Assembly (NCBI GenBank): GCA_031279155.1
Contig: JAITJB010000017.1
Location: 1-14,489, forward strand
Direction of reading: 5' to 3'
Source: Deltaproteobacteria bacterium
Lineage (GTDB): Bacteria; Desulfobacterota; Desulfarculia; Adiutricales; Adiutricaceae
Length of the DNA: 14,489 nt
Of this stretch, positions 13,724 through 14,489 are shown in pieces. Position numbers and translations under genes: made by a program. Position 1 is the first letter of the stretch. Each line of letters opens with the position of its first letter. The notes below the pieces were generated by a model. It saw only the letters and a program-made list of their open reading frames with translations, ran no database searches and was not told the origin of the DNA.

Positions 13724-14489
13724 TTATCTCAAGGCTTTTATCTCGAGAGCATAACCTGGCAGCTCATTGGGCGTCTCTAAGACAAAGGGTAGAGATGATA
13801 ATTTCGGGTGGTGGACTATTTTTAAAATAGAATCTAGCCCTATTTTACCTTGTCCGATCTTAGCGTGGCGGTCCTTGTGGGAGCCTAGAGCGTTTAAGCT
13901 ATCGTTAACATGGATGGCTTTAAGCCTGGTCAGGCCTATCTGTCTATCAAATTCCTCTAATACCCCGTCTAAATCATCTTTAATATCGTAGCCAGCATCA
14001 AAAACGTGGCAGGTATCTAAGCAGACCCCAACCTTTTCTTGGGCTTCGATGGCGCTTAGGATGGCGGCCAGCTCGCCAAATGTGCGGCCTATTTCCGAGC
14101 CTTTGCCGGCCATGGTTTCTAATAAGACAGTAACTTGCGTGCGCTCGGTTATGGCCTGATTTATGAGATCAGCTGTTAGCTTAAGGCCTTGCTCCAAGCC
14201 CTGGCCGACGTGACTTCCAGGGTGGAGGTTATAGAGAACCCCCGGAAAATGAGAGAGCCTTTGGAGATCGTCGTTTATGGTCCTAAGGGCGAAGTTTCGG
14301 GTTTTAGGTTCGGCAGCAGAGGGATTTAGGGTGTAAGGCGCGTGGGCTATGAGGGGCCCGAAGTTATGGGAATGGGTAAAATCAATGAGAGCTTTGACGT
14401 CTGGTAGATTTAAAGCTTTGGCCGACCCCCCCCTGGGGTTACGGGTGAAAAACTGAAATGTATCGGCCCCTAGCTCAAGAGCCTGTTGG
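13724..14489 (-). CDS. nfo: Endonuclease IV (AP endonuclease), 5' end outside the window
   Basis: Endonuclease IV cuts the DNA backbone 5' of abasic sites in base-excision repair and uses three metal ions. The frame is open to the window edge (first full codon at 14488), giving 254 residues; the family has about 280, so roughly the first 25 are missing. The metal ligands are visible in order: HAPYTL, LHPGSHVGQG, LLETMAGKGSE, LDTCHVFDAGYD, HVNDS, DRHAKIG and LETPNE. An internal TTG at 14197 could be mistaken for the start, but the sequence upstream of it (DTFQFFTRNPRG, HSHNFGPLIAHAPY) is clearly part of the enzyme. It contains a run of eight G's (14426-14433) without losing frame. It lies upstream of the rpsB promoter on the same strand and is probably a separate transcript. 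Confidence 0.95.
   Translation of the reverse strand, partial: QQALELGADTFQFFTRNPRGGSAKALNLPDVKALIDFTHSHNFGPLIAHAPYTLNPSAAEPKTRNFALRTINDDLQRLSHFPGVLYNLHPGSHVGQGLEQGLKLTADLINQAITERTQVTVLLETMAGKGSEIGRTFGELAAILSAIEAQEKVGVCLDTCHVFDAGYDIKDDLDGVLEEFDRQIGLTRLKAIHVNDSLNALGSHKDRHAKIGQGKIGLDSILKIVHHPKLSSLPFVLETPNELPGYALEIKALR

Noticed and set aside
13724..14197. Short nfo starting at the TTG at 14197
   Set aside because: The same frame continues upstream to the window edge with conserved endonuclease IV sequence, including the first metal-binding histidines.

Overview
The window reads as a bacterial chromosome segment, most likely from a deltaproteobacterial (Desulfobacterota-type) lineage. That is an inference from three things: the rpsB-tsf-pyrH-frr order, a YheH/YheI-type ABC exporter pair, and an archaeal-like phosphoglycerate kinase of a kind I recall from that group. 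No rRNA or marker gene here fixes the taxonomy. Nearly all genes lie on the minus strand. Several small signs of gene decay (positions 1-377 and 3017-3190) suggest a genome losing genes, as in host-associated bacteria, but this is not proven.

Right to left, in the direction of transcription: a 5'-truncated nfo (endonuclease IV) is followed by a near-consensus sigma-70 promoter and a structured leader for rpsB (ribosomal protein S2). Then come tsf (EF-Ts), pyrH (UMP kinase) and frr (ribosome recycling factor). The usual partners after frr (uppS, cdsA, dxr) are absent. Their place is taken by an unusual membrane-anchored protein that joins an SGNH/DUF459 hydrolase to an alpha/beta-hydrolase esterase. 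Its stop codon overlaps (ATGA) the start of the first half of a heterodimeric ABC exporter; the second half follows after 6 bases, then a short DciA/DUF721 helicase-loader gene. The esterase and the two exporter genes form a tight cluster that I infer acts on the cell envelope, exporting and/or trimming an ester-bearing lipid or glycan. The substrate is unknown.

The left part is different. Between dciA and the next gene lies a gene-poor stretch with what looks like the C-terminal end of an outer-membrane beta-barrel, a long palindrome and a strong terminator. A plus-strand gene for a secreted Sel1-repeat protein has its own promoter and that terminator. Across a 409-base divergent intergenic region, a minus-strand pgk also has its own promoter. 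The first 377 bases are very AT-rich and hold only a short reading frame broken by frameshifts.

I found no tRNA, rRNA, insertion sequence, CRISPR array or phage gene. The observations most worth a second look are the two-hydrolase fusion coupled to an asymmetric ABC exporter, the hairpins and terminator that subdivide the rpsB-tsf-pyrH operon, and the divergent PGK.
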